From Acetobacter senegalensis (GTDB lineage Bacteria; Pseudomonadota; Alphaproteobacteria; Acetobacterales; Acetobacteraceae): 64,000 bases of DNA. Below the pieces are notes generated by a model. It worked only from the letters and a program-made list of their open reading frames with translations. It did no database searches and had not been told where the DNA came from. Positions 54,640 through 63,423 of this stretch are shown here, in pieces. Each line of letters starts with the position of its first letter. Position 1 is the first letter of the stretch. Made by a program: the position numbers and the translations under genes. The stretch spans positions 1-64,000 of the forward strand of contig NZ_LHZU01000139.1 of assembly GCF_001580995.1 (NCBI RefSeq). Reading direction: 5' to 3'.

Positions 54640-56238
54640 TTAATGCAGAACGTATTGCTGAAAAACAACCACAAGGCCCATCAGCAGCGTAAGGAAAATA
54701 CTGTGCTTGAAGGTACGGGCCAGGACTACGCCCTCCTGCCCTTTGAGGGAGGTGACAGCCACGCCTGTGGTGATGTTCTGGGGTGAAATCATTTTACCCA
54801 TAACGCCACCGGCAGAGTTGGCGGAGGCGAACAGCACGGGGTCCAGAGAAAGCTGGTGTGCCGCAGCAACCTGCAGATTGCCAAAGAGCGCGTTGCCAGA
54901 GGTATCGCTCCCCGTAAGAAAAACGGCGATCCATCCCAGAAAAACGGAAACAAAGGGAAAGAGGATACCGGTGGAGGCTACGGCATAACCGAGTGTGTAG
55001 GTCATGCCTGAGTAATTCATCAGGAAGGCCAACCCGATGGTGAGCGCTACGGTGATAACTGCCAGCCACCCCTGTCTGGCGGTTGTTTTTAGTGCAGCCC
55101 AGAATTTCTGGGGAGAAATGCGGGTGATCAGCGCCGTCAGCAACGCAGAAACCAGAATGGCCGTGCCGGTGCCCAGAGGCTCAAAGTTCCACACGGCTGC
55201 GTAGGGTTTTTGATAGAGGGAGATAAAGACCTGCTGGTCCAGCCCCGGCCAGTGCACAGGTGTCGCCCCAATCTTGGCGATGTGGAGGGAATCCCACACG
55301 ATCACAACCAGAACGACAACAATCCACGGAATCCAGCCCTGCCAGTGTGGTCCGCTCCAGTGTCCTGTCTGGGCCGGAGCCTGAGCCAGATAGGCTTCAT
55401 CAACGGCGTAGGCCGGATCAGGCACGGGCTGCCAGAATTTGAGGAACAGAATGGTGGCCACCAGAGAAATGCTGGAAGACAGCACGTTGCTCAGGCTGTA
55501 GGTGATCCATGTAGAGACAACCACCATGGTGACGGCAAAACTACCGCCAGCCACAAGCAGAACGGGCCACAACTGCTTGACGGAACGCCAGCCAGCATAA
55601 AGCGCCATTACGTAAAACGGGATCAGGCACGCAAACGGTGCAAGCTGTAGGCCGATGGTGCTGCCCAGTGTGGTGGCAGGCAGGCCGGTAATGGACGCCA
55701 AAACCGTAATGGGGATGCCCAGCCCGCCAAAGGCGACCGGCGCGGAATTGAAAATCAGCACATATGTCAGGGCTTCCAGCGCGGGGAAGCCAAGCATGAT
55801 CAGCAGGGCGCTGGTAATGGCGACCGGCGTGCCAAATCCCGCCACGCCTTCAAGTGCCGCGCTGAAGCAGAAGCCCAGAACAACCAGCATAATACGCCTG
55901 TCATTGGGCAGGTGGGTGATGATCCACATGCGAAAGGCATCAAACCGGCCTGTCTGGATGGCAATGTTGAACAGGAACAGGGCACTGAGCGCAATCCACA
56001 TGACAGGCAGGATGGAAAACACCATGCCATTGCTGACGCTTGCAAATGCCAGAGATGACGGAATGCCCCACACGGCAACAGCCATGACAAGGCCAATAAT
56101 CAGCCCCCCAAGGGTGGCTTGCCATGCCGGGCGGCGTAAAACACCCATTAAAATAAGCGTGACGATAATAGGCGAGGCAGCAAGAAGAAAAGAGAGAACA
56201 AGATTGTTCCCAACAGGCACAAGAGGCTGGGTAAACAT
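54640..56238 (-). CDS. lldP: L-lactate permease
   Basis: A 532-residue LctP/LldP-family proton-lactate symporter from ATG 56238 (GAAGAG before it). More than twelve transmembrane helices. Recognisable segments are GFCFSAALEGVAGFGTPVAI, GLGIPITVLASITGLPAT, FLGWIAVFLTGSDTSGNALF and PQNITTGVAVTSLKGQEG. It imports D/L-lactate and related 2-hydroxy acids. No lactate dehydrogenase gene is adjacent, so its partner enzymes are elsewhere. Lactate use is common in acetic acid bacteria. Confidence 0.95.
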   Translation of the reverse strand: MFTQPLVPVGNNLVLSFLLAASPIIVTLILMGVLRRPAWQATLGGLIIGLVMAVAVWGIPSSLAFASVSNGMVFSILPVMWIALSALFLFNIAIQTGRFDAFRMWIITHLPNDRRIMLVVLGFCFSAALEGVAGFGTPVAITSALLIMLGFPALEALTYVLIFNSAPVAFGGLGIPITVLASITGLPATTLGSTIGLQLAPFACLIPFYVMALYAGWRSVKQLWPVLLVAGGSFAVTMVVVSTWITYSLSNVLSSSISLVATILFLKFWQPVPDPAYAVDEAYLAQAPAQTGHWSGPHWQGWIPWIVVVLVVIVWDSLHIAKIGATPVHWPGLDQQVFISLYQKPYAAVWNFEPLGTGTAILVSALLTALITRISPQKFWAALKTTARQGWLAVITVALTIGLAFLMNYSGMTYTLGYAVASTGILFPFVSVFLGWIAVFLTGSDTSGNALFGNLQVAAAHQLSLDPVLFASANSAGGVMGKMISPQNITTGVAVTSLKGQEGVVLARTFKHSIFLTLLMGLVVVFQQYVLH

Positions 56239-56443
56239 AAGCGTCTCTTCAAGGCAGTGTTGCTTCCTGCACGAGGAAGGTCGCACAGTATAATGGCTGG
56301 TATGCAATAAAGGTAACGTCACGTTTCTGTGTGATACACCATGCAGGGTTAGTATGACGCTATGGCGTGCTGGCTGCCGAAAATTTGCCGGAAAGATCAG
56401 CCAACACAGATAGCCTGCATAAGGCAGACATAAAAAATGGTGT

Positions 56444-57832
56444 ATGATAATGCACAGGCCGACAGAGAAAAAAGGAATTGCAGGCGCGCCGAAAGAAAGG
56501 CGGATAGCAGGTGCGTTGGCCCTTCTGGTCTGTGCGACCGTGGTGCCTGTGCGGGGATATGCGGCGTCTTACAGTCTGTATCAGTCAGTTTCTCAAGCGT
56601 GGGCTTCAAGAGGCTTTGTGGCGCGCCCATCTTCTCCAACGTACCGCCCACCCGGGCCTGCCAGTGATCCATGGGGGCCGTATATTCAGGATGCGGCCCG
56701 GCGGTTTTCTATTCCCGAAACATGGATTCGTGCCGTCATGCATCAGGAATCGGGTGGAAAGCAGTATCTGAATGGAGATTTGACAACATCCGGGGCAGGG
56801 GCAATGGGGCTGATGCAGCTTATGCCCGCAACCTATGCGGATATGCAGAGCCAGTACGGTCTGGGTTCTGACCCGTACGATCCACGAGACAATATTCGGG
56901 CAGGAGCGGCTTATATTCGTCTGATGTATGATCGGTACGGCGCACCGGGTTTTCTGGCTGCCTATAATGCGGGGCCGGACAGGGTAGATGCCTATCTCAA
57001 TTCAGGCCGCCCCTTGCCGGATGAAACAGTCAATTACGTTGCAGCCATTACGCCCAATCTGGGCGGTGGCGTTGCTGTAAGAGGGCAATGGGCCCCTGTG
57101 CCAGCAAGTGAGACTGGTGCCACGAGCACGGAACCTGATGCGTTCTATGCCCGTGCGGACCTTACGCGTACAGCCGATGGCTGTCTGCGTGATCCTAACG
57201 CAGCCTATGATCCAACAGGTCCTTGCCTGATGGACAGGGATACTCCGCATCCTGATCCTGTGCCTGATACGGCTGCACCGGTTCTGGTTGCTGAAGAGAC
57301 TGCGCCAGATCAGGCAGCGTTTCCCGCCCAAGCCGATCGGGCACAGATTGTAACTGCGTCTCTTACGGCTCCTGCCAATCCGGCAGGAACAGAAGGGCGA
57401 GCCGCTGCGTTGGCGGAGCAGAGGCGGGAGGCTGCGGCCCGTCTTCAGCCTGCGGTGGCATTTGTGCCTTATGGGGTCGCGCCCAAAACTGCTTCTGGTA
57501 GCGTAGGACATCCTGCGCATGTTCTGGCTCTGCCATCAGTTAGGCAGAAAGCAGATTTTTCCAGCACAGGCATGTCTGGAACCGGAACGGCATCCATGGT
57601 GCAGGTAGGAGCATTTTCTTCTTATGCGGAGGCCAGGCGGGTTGCAGATCAGGGCACACGGGTACTGGCTTCCCGTGCATTGAAGGTCACGCCAAAGGTG
57701 GCTTCTGTTCAGGTTTCAGGAAGATCGTTCTACCGTGCGCAGTTGGTTGCCGAAAATACGCAAGGGCCAGCGGGTGTCTGTCAGATTCTGCAAGCTGAGT
57801 CTGTTCCGTGTATTCCAGTCAGAAAAAGCTGA
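56444..57832 (+). CDS. Lytic transglycosylase with SPOR domain (second copy)
   Basis: A 462-residue paralogue of the gene at 45793. An N-terminal signal peptide (GALALLVCATVVPVRGYA) lacks a clear lipobox, so it is probably soluble in the periplasm. The SLT domain has DPWGPYIQDAARRFSIPETW, catalytic Glu in AVMHQESGG (102), GLMQLMPATY and AAYNAGPDRVDAYL. The linker is shorter and more Thr/Pro-rich. The C-terminal SPOR repeat has MVQVGAFSSYAEARRVADQG. Start at ATG 56444 or 56450. The two copies probably overlap in murein cleavage at the septum but differ in anchoring. Confidence 0.92.
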   Translation: MIMHRPTEKKGIAGAPKERRIAGALALLVCATVVPVRGYAASYSLYQSVSQAWASRGFVARPSSPTYRPPGPASDPWGPYIQDAARRFSIPETWIRAVMHQESGGKQYLNGDLTTSGAGAMGLMQLMPATYADMQSQYGLGSDPYDPRDNIRAGAAYIRLMYDRYGAPGFLAAYNAGPDRVDAYLNSGRPLPDETVNYVAAITPNLGGGVAVRGQWAPVPASETGATSTEPDAFYARADLTRTADGCLRDPNAAYDPTGPCLMDRDTPHPDPVPDTAAPVLVAEETAPDQAAFPAQADRAQIVTASLTAPANPAGTEGRAAALAEQRREAAARLQPAVAFVPYGVAPKTASGSVGHPAHVLALPSVRQKADFSSTGMSGTGTASMVQVGAFSSYAEARRVADQGTRVLASRALKVTPKVASVQVSGRSFYRAQLVAENTQGPAGVCQILQAESVPCIPVRKS

Positions 57833-57901
57833 CGACGCGTAGCTGGAAAACACAGTTTTTAAAAGAGACGTTACACGCAAGGTTAAGAAAATCAGCAACG
57901 T

Positions 57902-58942
57902 TTAATGCACATGCAGGCGTAAGCCCTGTTCTGCAATAACAAAGTTTACACCCAGATCATTCTCGGTTTCGAGTTGCCGTTTTATGGTTTCCTGTATCTT
58001 TTTGCCTGTGTTCAGGGTGTATTTGATATGGCTAATCACCACGGTCATCCCCTGCAAGCTGGCAGCGTCTCCTGTTTCCTGTGCCAGATCATGTAAGTTT
58101 TTCAACACCCAATGGGGTGTCAGATGCCCAAAAAGAACATTGTCTGGACGGCTGTTATCATAAGAGGCTTCCATAATAATGGCCTTCAACTGATGTTTCT
58201 GAACATCCGAGGCCACTGCACGCCATAGTGTTTGAAGTTTATGTGTTTTTTCTACGGGGTCTGGGCCTGTATCACCCAGATAGAGAAGGGCGTCCGAGCC
58301 AGATTTTATCAAAAATGCAGTGGATGTGACGGGGCCATGGCTGAGCGGCCATGCTGTGACGTTCATTGCGGTGTTTTGCAGGGGCTGAGAATGTGTCGGT
58401 ATCAATGGCTGATATGTATAGGTTTTTAGAAATGGGGCGTTCCCATGATCTGAAAAATTAGGCCATATGTGCCAGTTAAATACATACTGGCTCAGATCAT
58501 CCAAGGTAGATTGAAGGCCGTAAAGTGGTTTGGGCGTATCATCCGGCGCGCTGATGGCAAGACCGGCAATATGGTCGAGATGGGCGTGGCTGATCAGATA
58601 ACCCTGAATAACATGATGCAGCACATAACCGGCAGATGTGAGTGCTGTTTGGTTGGATTTGGAAAAATCGGTTAATTTTCCAAGATGATCTGCTTCATTT
58701 AGCCCATTTACAACGGTTCCGGCATCACACAGGATTGCGCGATGCTCACCGTGCGGGTTGATCATGTAGGCTGAAAGATTGCCGTCCTGCACGCCACCGC
58801 GCGCACCCAGAACCAGAATATCAAACCCCGTGCGTGCAGATGCAGGGGAACGAGCGTTTTCTGACCAGGAAGGCTGTGCCCAAAAAGCATTCCCAGCCAG
58901 AGCGGCCCCAAGCAAGCGGGTAATGCTTTTTATAAAAGACAT
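57902..58942 (-). CDS. Exported class II cyclic-nucleotide phosphodiesterase
   Basis: A 346-residue metallo-beta-lactamase-fold phosphodiesterase of the class II (yeast PDE1/CpdP) type. The metal motif SHAHLDHI is at 118-125. Further marks are LVLGARGGVQDGNLSAYMI, CDAGTVVNGL, HGPVTSTAFLIKSG, LYLGDTGPD and IIMEASYDNSRPD. The N-terminus (LLGAALAGNAFWAQPSWS) looks like a signal peptide, placing the enzyme in the periplasm, where it would break down extracellular cAMP. It is followed by ivy 11 bases after its start region (same strand, upstream gene to downstream order is ivy after this gene's 5' side), so the two may share a transcript. Confidence 0.9.
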   Translation of the reverse strand: MSFIKSITRLLGAALAGNAFWAQPSWSENARSPASARTGFDILVLGARGGVQDGNLSAYMINPHGEHRAILCDAGTVVNGLNEADHLGKLTDFSKSNQTALTSAGYVLHHVIQGYLISHAHLDHIAGLAISAPDDTPKPLYGLQSTLDDLSQYVFNWHIWPNFSDHGNAPFLKTYTYQPLIPTHSQPLQNTAMNVTAWPLSHGPVTSTAFLIKSGSDALLYLGDTGPDPVEKTHKLQTLWRAVASDVQKHQLKAIIMEASYDNSRPDNVLFGHLTPHWVLKNLHDLAQETGDAASLQGMTVVISHIKYTLNTGKKIQETIKRQLETENDLGVNFVIAEQGLRLHVH

Positions 58943-58953
58943 GGAAAACAGGG

Positions 58954-59355
58954 TCAGTTTGGATTGTTGCTACGGTAGGAGGCTTGCAGGGCATCCAGAA
59001 TGGCAGGTTCCGGCTCGCCCAGTGGCATCTGATACAGGGTTTTGCCATACATGCGGGACAGTAGGCCCCATGTGGCTTTTCCGTCATCCGCGAAGACAAT
59101 ATCCAGTTGATTATCCCCGCAATCGTGCGGTTTGCATAAATGCCCTACAGTATAGGAATGGCCTGAAAGAGTTATGGCTTTGGTGGGAACAGAGACAACA
59201 TCCTTACCAGTGACCCATGCGGGAACCTGAGCCATTTTCTGATAGGCCTTGGCGAATTTCGGACCGTGAGCTAGTTCCGCTGTGTAGGTGCCGTTCTGGG
59301 CCAGTGCCGGTGTGGCGAGGCAAAGCGTCAGAAGGGTGATCTTGAGGCAGCGCAT
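58954..59355 (-). CDS. ivy: Ivy, inhibitor of vertebrate (C-type) lysozyme
   Basis: A 133-residue periplasmic protein of the Ivy family. The signal peptide is MRCLKITLLTLCLATPALA (cleavage after about 19). The diagnostic loop CKPHDC is at 74-79; in Ivy its His plugs the lysozyme active site and the two Cys form a disulphide. The C-terminal WGLLSRMYGKTLYQMPLGEP fits. AAGGA before ATG 59355 decides the start; the frame extends to 59490. It protects peptidoglycan from host lysozyme and in some bacteria also restrains the cell's own lytic transglycosylases. It lies 11 bases upstream of the phosphodiesterase gene on the same strand and is probably its operon partner. Confidence 0.92.
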   Translation of the reverse strand: MRCLKITLLTLCLATPALAQNGTYTAELAHGPKFAKAYQKMAQVPAWVTGKDVVSVPTKAITLSGHSYTVGHLCKPHDCGDNQLDIVFADDGKATWGLLSRMYGKTLYQMPLGEPEPAILDALQASYRSNNPN

Positions 59356-59452
59356 GGTGTTGGTCCTTTTTCTGGTTTGGCCCGCGTGTTGCAGCAGAAA
59401 ATATGATCTGCATTCGTGAAGAACGTGCCTGAATACGACAATGCGGGCCCTG

Positions 59453-59866
59453 CTATCCGGGTGCGGCAGGGGTTCGTTCTGTCTGCGCATAATGTTCGCA
59501 ATCCCGGATCAGCGGTTCACAGGCGGCGAGGGGGCCGTAAAGGGTCTGGGATGGGCCGGTGTAGGAGACACGGCTGACCTTTCCATCCCGCAGGGTGGCC
59601 ACAAAATGGCATGTGCCTCGGCCAGCGATTGAAACACCAATCAGGAAAGGCGTGCTGACGGAAACCCCGCCATCCACATTCTGATCCTGTTTCCATACAA
59701 GCACTTCCTGGCCATCCCGTGTTTCGGCTGCATCAGGAACGCCTGCACAGGAGAGAAGTTCGGGGCGGGTTAGCCCGATAAGATCCGTCCGGGCCTTATG
59801 GGCGACGCTGTGGCAGTTTGTCAGGAGCAGGCATGCCACGGTGTATGCCGTTGCGTTCTGTCTCAT
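59453..59866 (-). CDS. Hypothetical exported protein
   Basis: A 137-residue protein from ATG 59866 (frame open to 59899). A short hydrophobic N-terminus (AYTVACLLLTNC) resembles a lipoprotein signal with a non-ideal lipobox. The mature part has RTDLIGLTRPELLSCAGVPD, the start of a domain often seen in small exported proteins of acetic acid bacteria, then WKQDQNVDGGVSV and TCHFVATLRDGKVSRVSYTG. It resembles SmpA/OmlA-like small domains, but the match is loose. It ends about 100 bases upstream of ivy, in the same direction. Confidence 0.6.
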   Translation of the reverse strand: MRQNATAYTVACLLLTNCHSVAHKARTDLIGLTRPELLSCAGVPDAAETRDGQEVLVWKQDQNVDGGVSVSTPFLIGVSIAGRGTCHFVATLRDGKVSRVSYTGPSQTLYGPLAACEPLIRDCEHYAQTERTPAAPG

Positions 59867-60102
59867 CAGGGCGCGGTAACTTCCATTCACATCAGGCAAC
59901 CGGGCTCAGGAAACAGGTCTCCAGCCCACATTGTGGGAGAGTATGCCCGATGGAGCGGATGCGGCAAATATTCCGTCCAGATTTTCATTTTGGAGATAGC
60001 GAGAGGCAGAAGGCTGACAACAGAGATCAGTCTGCTGCGGAAGGAGACATTATTGAAGAATGTTTGCCTGAAACGCCATTTTTGAATTTTGCGGGAAAAT
60101 TC

Positions 60103-60179
60103 TGGCGCACCCGAAAGGACTCGAACCTCTAACCCCCAGATTCGTAGTCTGGTGCTCTATCCAGTTGAGCTACGGGTGC
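60103..60179 (-). tRNA. tRNA-Arg (anticodon ACG)
   Basis: The minus strand reads GCACCCG (acceptor), a D arm with AGCTCAACTGGATAGAGC, anticodon stem CCAGA/TCTGG around CTACGAA (anticodon ACG), T arm AGAGGTTCGAGTCCTTT and acceptor CGGGTGC, with discriminator G and encoded CCA. It decodes CGN arginine codons. No integrase gene adjoins it. Confidence 0.95.
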
Positions 60180-60207
60180 GCCGTGAGGCGGTTTCTAGTC
60201 GAGATAT

Positions 60208-60235
60208 GGGGGGGCTGGCAACCCCCCTTTTGAAA
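60208..60235 (+). terminator. Terminator-like hairpin upstream of tRNA-Arg
   Basis: GGGGGG (60208-60213), short TGGCA-containing loop and CCCCCC (60222-60227) followed on the plus strand by TTTTGAAATTTTT. No plus-strand gene ends here; on the minus strand, where the neighbours lie, no T-run follows. Its role is unclear. Confidence 0.35.
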
Positions 60236-60253
60236 TTTTTATGATTTTTTTTA

Positions 60254-60715
60254 TCAGTCGTTCCCGAGGAAGTTTTTCCAGCTGCGGCTTTCCGGCCTTT
60301 TCAGCGTGATATGGGCCCGGCATTCCGGTGTGCCGTACACGCCTTCAAACGTGTCCCCCACCGGATGCGCTTCAAAAACCATGGGGAGCGGCTTGTGGTT
60401 TGCGTCTTCCATCACAAGCTGGGCATGATAATGCTGCTTTGCCTTGTCTGGTTTGCCACGCAGAACCAGTGACCCCATCTCCGGCGTGAAAATCATGCGT
60501 TTGGGCTGGATCTGGAGCAGGGATGTGCCGTTGACCGGGCAATTATGGCCCTGGTCTTTCACCAGAATGCCGACCCAGTCTCCATAGGGATCATCCGCTG
60601 CTGGCGCAGCTGCGCCGCACAGGGCCGCGACCACCGTAAGGCTGGTGGTCAGGGCGGCAAAGGATTTCCGGCTACGGGCCAAGGGAGAACGGTGTTTGGA
60701 CGCATCTGTTATCAT
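60254..60715 (-). CDS. Hypothetical exported protein
   Basis: A 153-residue protein from ATG 60715 (AGGAG seven bases before). A signal peptide (LTTSLTVVAALCGAAAPAAA-like, cleavage near residue 40) is followed by a compact domain starting DDPYGDWVGILVKDQGHNC, with MIFTPEMGSLVLRGKPD and a late VYGTPECRAHITL. Two Cys may form a disulphide. The DPxGxW...L pattern is common in small periplasmic proteins, but no family was recognised. Confidence 0.65.
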   Translation of the reverse strand: MITDASKHRSPLARSRKSFAALTTSLTVVAALCGAAAPAADDPYGDWVGILVKDQGHNCPVNGTSLLQIQPKRMIFTPEMGSLVLRGKPDKAKQHYHAQLVMEDANHKPLPMVFEAHPVGDTFEGVYGTPECRAHITLKRPESRSWKNFLGND

Positions 60716-60942
60716 GAACACACTCCTGTTGTGGCTATGATGTGAGGCGGAAGCGCCTGTGGCGCAAGACGCGCCACCGCCAGGGCAGGAAGGCTGATTG
60801 GCAGGCGAAATGCTTATTTATAGGGTGACGGCACGCCTGCGCCGCTTTATATCCGCTGTTTAGCACGCAACTGCCTTGCGCCAGGGCGGTTGTTTTTTAC
60901 CTGAAAAGCCGTTCAGGCGCTGACCAGAAAGACCAGTAGCTC

Positions 60943-62544
60943 ATGCCTGTTGAGAACACCATGCCCGCTGCCACCGCCAAACTGGATGAAACTCTGCATC
61001 AGGACCGTATTCTGATTCTGGATTTTGGCAGTCAGGTGACACAGCTTATTGCCCGCCGCGTGCGTGAGAGTGGCGTGTATTGCGAAATCTGGCCTTTTAC
61101 CGCAGATGCTGAGCGTATTAGTGCTTTTGCACCACGTGGTATTATTCTCTCCGGCGGTCCTGCCAGTGTCCTCAGCCCGGATGCCCCCCGTATTCCGGAA
61201 GTGGTGTTTGATATGGCCATTCCGGTTCTGGGAATCTGTTACGGTCAGCAGGCCATGTGTCTGCAACTGGGCGGGCAGGTTGAAAGTTCCGACCACCGCG
61301 AATTTGGCCGCGCCTTTGTTGATATTCTGGAAGATTGCGCGCTGTTCCGTGGTGCGTGGGCGCGCGGCGGCCGTGAACAGGTGTGGATGAGCCACGGTGA
61401 CCGTGTAACGGAACTGCCCCCGGGCTTCCGCATTGTCGCAGTGAGTGAAGGCGCACCTTTTGCCGTTATCGCTGATGAAGGCCGCCGCTTATATGGCGTG
61501 CAGTTCCATCCGGAGGTAGTGCATACGCCTCATGGTGCTGCGTTGCTGCGGAACTTCACCCATAATGTGGCGGGTTGCACTGGCACCTGGACCATGGCCG
61601 GTTTTCGCGACATGGAAATAGCCCGCATCCGTGAACAGGTGGGCAGTGGCCGCGTTATCTGCGGTCTTTCCGGCGGGGTGGATTCGTCCGTTGCTGCTGT
61701 GCTGATCCATGAAGCCATTGGCGATCAGCTTACCTGCATTTTTGTTGATCACGGCATGCTGCGCGCGGGTGAAGCCGAGGAAGTGGTAGAAACCTTCCGT
61801 GGCCGTTTCAACATTCAGCTTGTGCATCGGGATGCGTCTGATCTGTTCCTGAACGCGCTGGATGGCGTGACGGACCCTGAAATCAAACGCAAGACCATTG
61901 GTCGCCTGTTTGTGGAAGTGTTTGAAGAAGAAGCTGTCAAACTGGGTGGTGCGCAGTTCCTGGCGCAGGGTACGCTTTATCCGGACGTGATTGAAAGCGT
62001 CAGCTTTACGGGTGGTCCGTCCGTCACCATCAAATCCCATCATAATGTGGGCGGCCTGCCGGAACGCATGAACATGCAACTGGTGGAACCCCTGCGTGAA
62101 CTGTTCAAGGATGAAGTGCGCGAACTGGGCCGCGAACTTGATATTCCTGAAACCATCGTCGGGCGGCATCCTTTCCCCGGGCCGGGGCTTGCCATCCGGA
62201 TTCCGGGCAACATCACGCGTGAAAAGCTGGATCTGCTCCGGCGTGTGGATTCTGTCTTCCTGGAAGAAATCCGTGCGGCAGGGTTGTATGATGCCATCTG
62301 GCAGGCATTTGCCGTGTTGCTCCCCGTGCGCACTGTAGGGGTGATGGGCGATGGCCGCACATACGATCAAGCCTGTGCTCTGCGCGCTGTGACCAGCACG
62401 GATGGCATGACAGCGGATGTCTATCCGTTTGACATGGGCTTCCTGAACCGGGTGGCGAGCCGTATCGTCAACGAAGTGCGCGGTATCAACCGTGTTACGT
62501 ATGATATTACGTCCAAACCGCCCGGCACGATTGAATGGGAATAA
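60943..62544 (+). CDS. guaA: GMP synthase (glutamine-hydrolysing)
   Basis: A 533-residue GuaA converting XMP to GMP. The class I glutamine amidotransferase domain has [20 protein letters not shown], the nucleophile Cys in [11 protein letters not shown], and the His/Glu pair in [11 protein letters not shown]. The ATP-pyrophosphatase domain has [16 protein letters not shown] and [11 protein letters not shown]. The dimerisation domain has [12 protein letters not shown] and ends in the conserved PPGTIEWE. All catalytic residues are visible. ATG 60943 or Met-7 (60961). It is monocistronic, with a terminator after it. Confidence 0.97.
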   Translation: MPVENTMPAATAKLDETLHQDRILILDFGSQVTQLIARRVRESGVYCEIWPFTADAERISAFAPRGIILSGGPASVLSPDAPRIPEVVFDMAIPVLGICYGQQAMCLQLGGQVESSDHREFGRAFVDILEDCALFRGAWARGGREQVWMSHGDRVTELPPGFRIVAVSEGAPFAVIADEGRRLYGVQFHPEVVHTPHGAALLRNFTHNVAGCTGTWTMAGFRDMEIARIREQVGSGRVICGLSGGVDSSVAAVLIHEAIGDQLTCIFVDHGMLRAGEAEEVVETFRGRFNIQLVHRDASDLFLNALDGVTDPEIKRKTIGRLFVEVFEEEAVKLGGAQFLAQGTLYPDVIESVSFTGGPSVTIKSHHNVGGLPERMNMQLVEPLRELFKDEVRELGRELDIPETIVGRHPFPGPGLAIRIPGNITREKLDLLRRVDSVFLEEIRAAGLYDAIWQAFAVLLPVRTVGVMGDGRTYDQACALRAVTSTDGMTADVYPFDMGFLNRVASRIVNEVRGINRVTYDITSKPPGTIEWE

Positions 62545-62602
62545 AAGCACGCGCCTTTTCCAGACGGCTTTTGGTCGATCTGATTCAGGATTGAGCTTAT
62601 GC

Positions 62603-62640
62603 GGCTTGCCAGAGGGAACGATCTGGCAAGCCGTTTTTTG
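62603..62640 (+). terminator. Rho-independent terminator of guaA
   Basis: GGCTTGCCAGA (62603-62613), an eight-base loop and TCTGGCAAGCC (62622-62632) form an 11-pair perfect stem followed by GTTTTTTG. Confidence 0.93.
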
Positions 62641-62828
62641 TTTTGGACTCAGAAAAGTGGTATTTTGACTTCAGAAACGGGCTCGGCATGCGGGTAGGCT
62701 TTGAGCAGGGCAGACCAGAGAATGTGGTTCAGCTGTATGCTTGCTGAGCATGGTCGGCAAGCTCGGTGTTAAATGCTCGGTCATTTCTGTAATGTGGCGC
62801 AGTTTTTAAAGCAAAAAGCCTCTCATAT

Positions 62829-63413
62829 TTAAAAGGCGGAGCAGGAGGGCGTTATGGTTACGCCAACGGCTTGCTGATCAAACCTGTGCTGATAGCTGGA
62901 GCGGATATCCGTAAGTTTCTGGGCCAGATGGGGAGTGGAAGCTGGCGCTGCAATCAGGACAAAGCGGGATGGCTCCTGCCCGATTTTTCCTGTCACTCTG
63001 TCCTGCCACTGGCCTTCAACGGGAAGAACTGAAAGTCCGGACGGGAAACGGGGCGTGATGGTGGTTTCTATAAAATCCTGCCATTCATGTGGCGTGATAT
63101 CCACCCCATGAGGGCGCTTCAGGCCAAACATGAGGGTAATCGTCAGCGTTGGCTCTGCCGTCAGGGCCCTGCATATGTCTGACCGTGTCTGGATTTCCTG
63201 CTCAGCGTTTTCGGATGTTGCTAAAAAAACGTCCGGTGTTGTGTTGGGGGGATGGAAAGAGTGTCCGCCAAGCTGGGTGGAGAGCGTGTGGTGGGGATTA
63301 TGAAGTGTAGGATCATGCTGAGCGTTTTCTCCGGTGCAGGCGCTCAACATGACCAACATGGTGCTCCCTGCCAGAAGATGAGGGAGTAAATCTGATCTGA
63401 ATCTGGCAGGCAC
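62829..63413 (-). CDS. DUF3574 lipoprotein
   Basis: A 194-residue lipoprotein: signal LLAGSTMLVMLSAC with lipidated Cys at about 26. A His/Pro/Thr-rich linker leads to a DUF3574 domain: LTITLMFGLKRPHGVDITPH, then EWQDFIETTITPRFPSGLSV in the family order, VEGQWQDRVTGKIGQEPSRF and LTDIRSSYQHRFDQQAVGVT. The family is of unknown function and envelope-located. It starts ten bases after the cysteine synthase stop, so it may be on that transcript. Confidence 0.8.
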   Translation of the reverse strand: MPARFRSDLLPHLLAGSTMLVMLSACTGENAQHDPTLHNPHHTLSTQLGGHSFHPPNTTPDVFLATSENAEQEIQTRSDICRALTAEPTLTITLMFGLKRPHGVDITPHEWQDFIETTITPRFPSGLSVLPVEGQWQDRVTGKIGQEPSRFVLIAAPASTPHLAQKLTDIRSSYQHRFDQQAVGVTITPSCSAF

Positions 63414-63423
63414 AGTCTATCCT

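Noticed and set aside
60103-60179. tRNA-Arg as a second integration site
   Set aside because: No integrase or repeat of the tRNA end is near; flanking genes are ordinary chromosomal ones.
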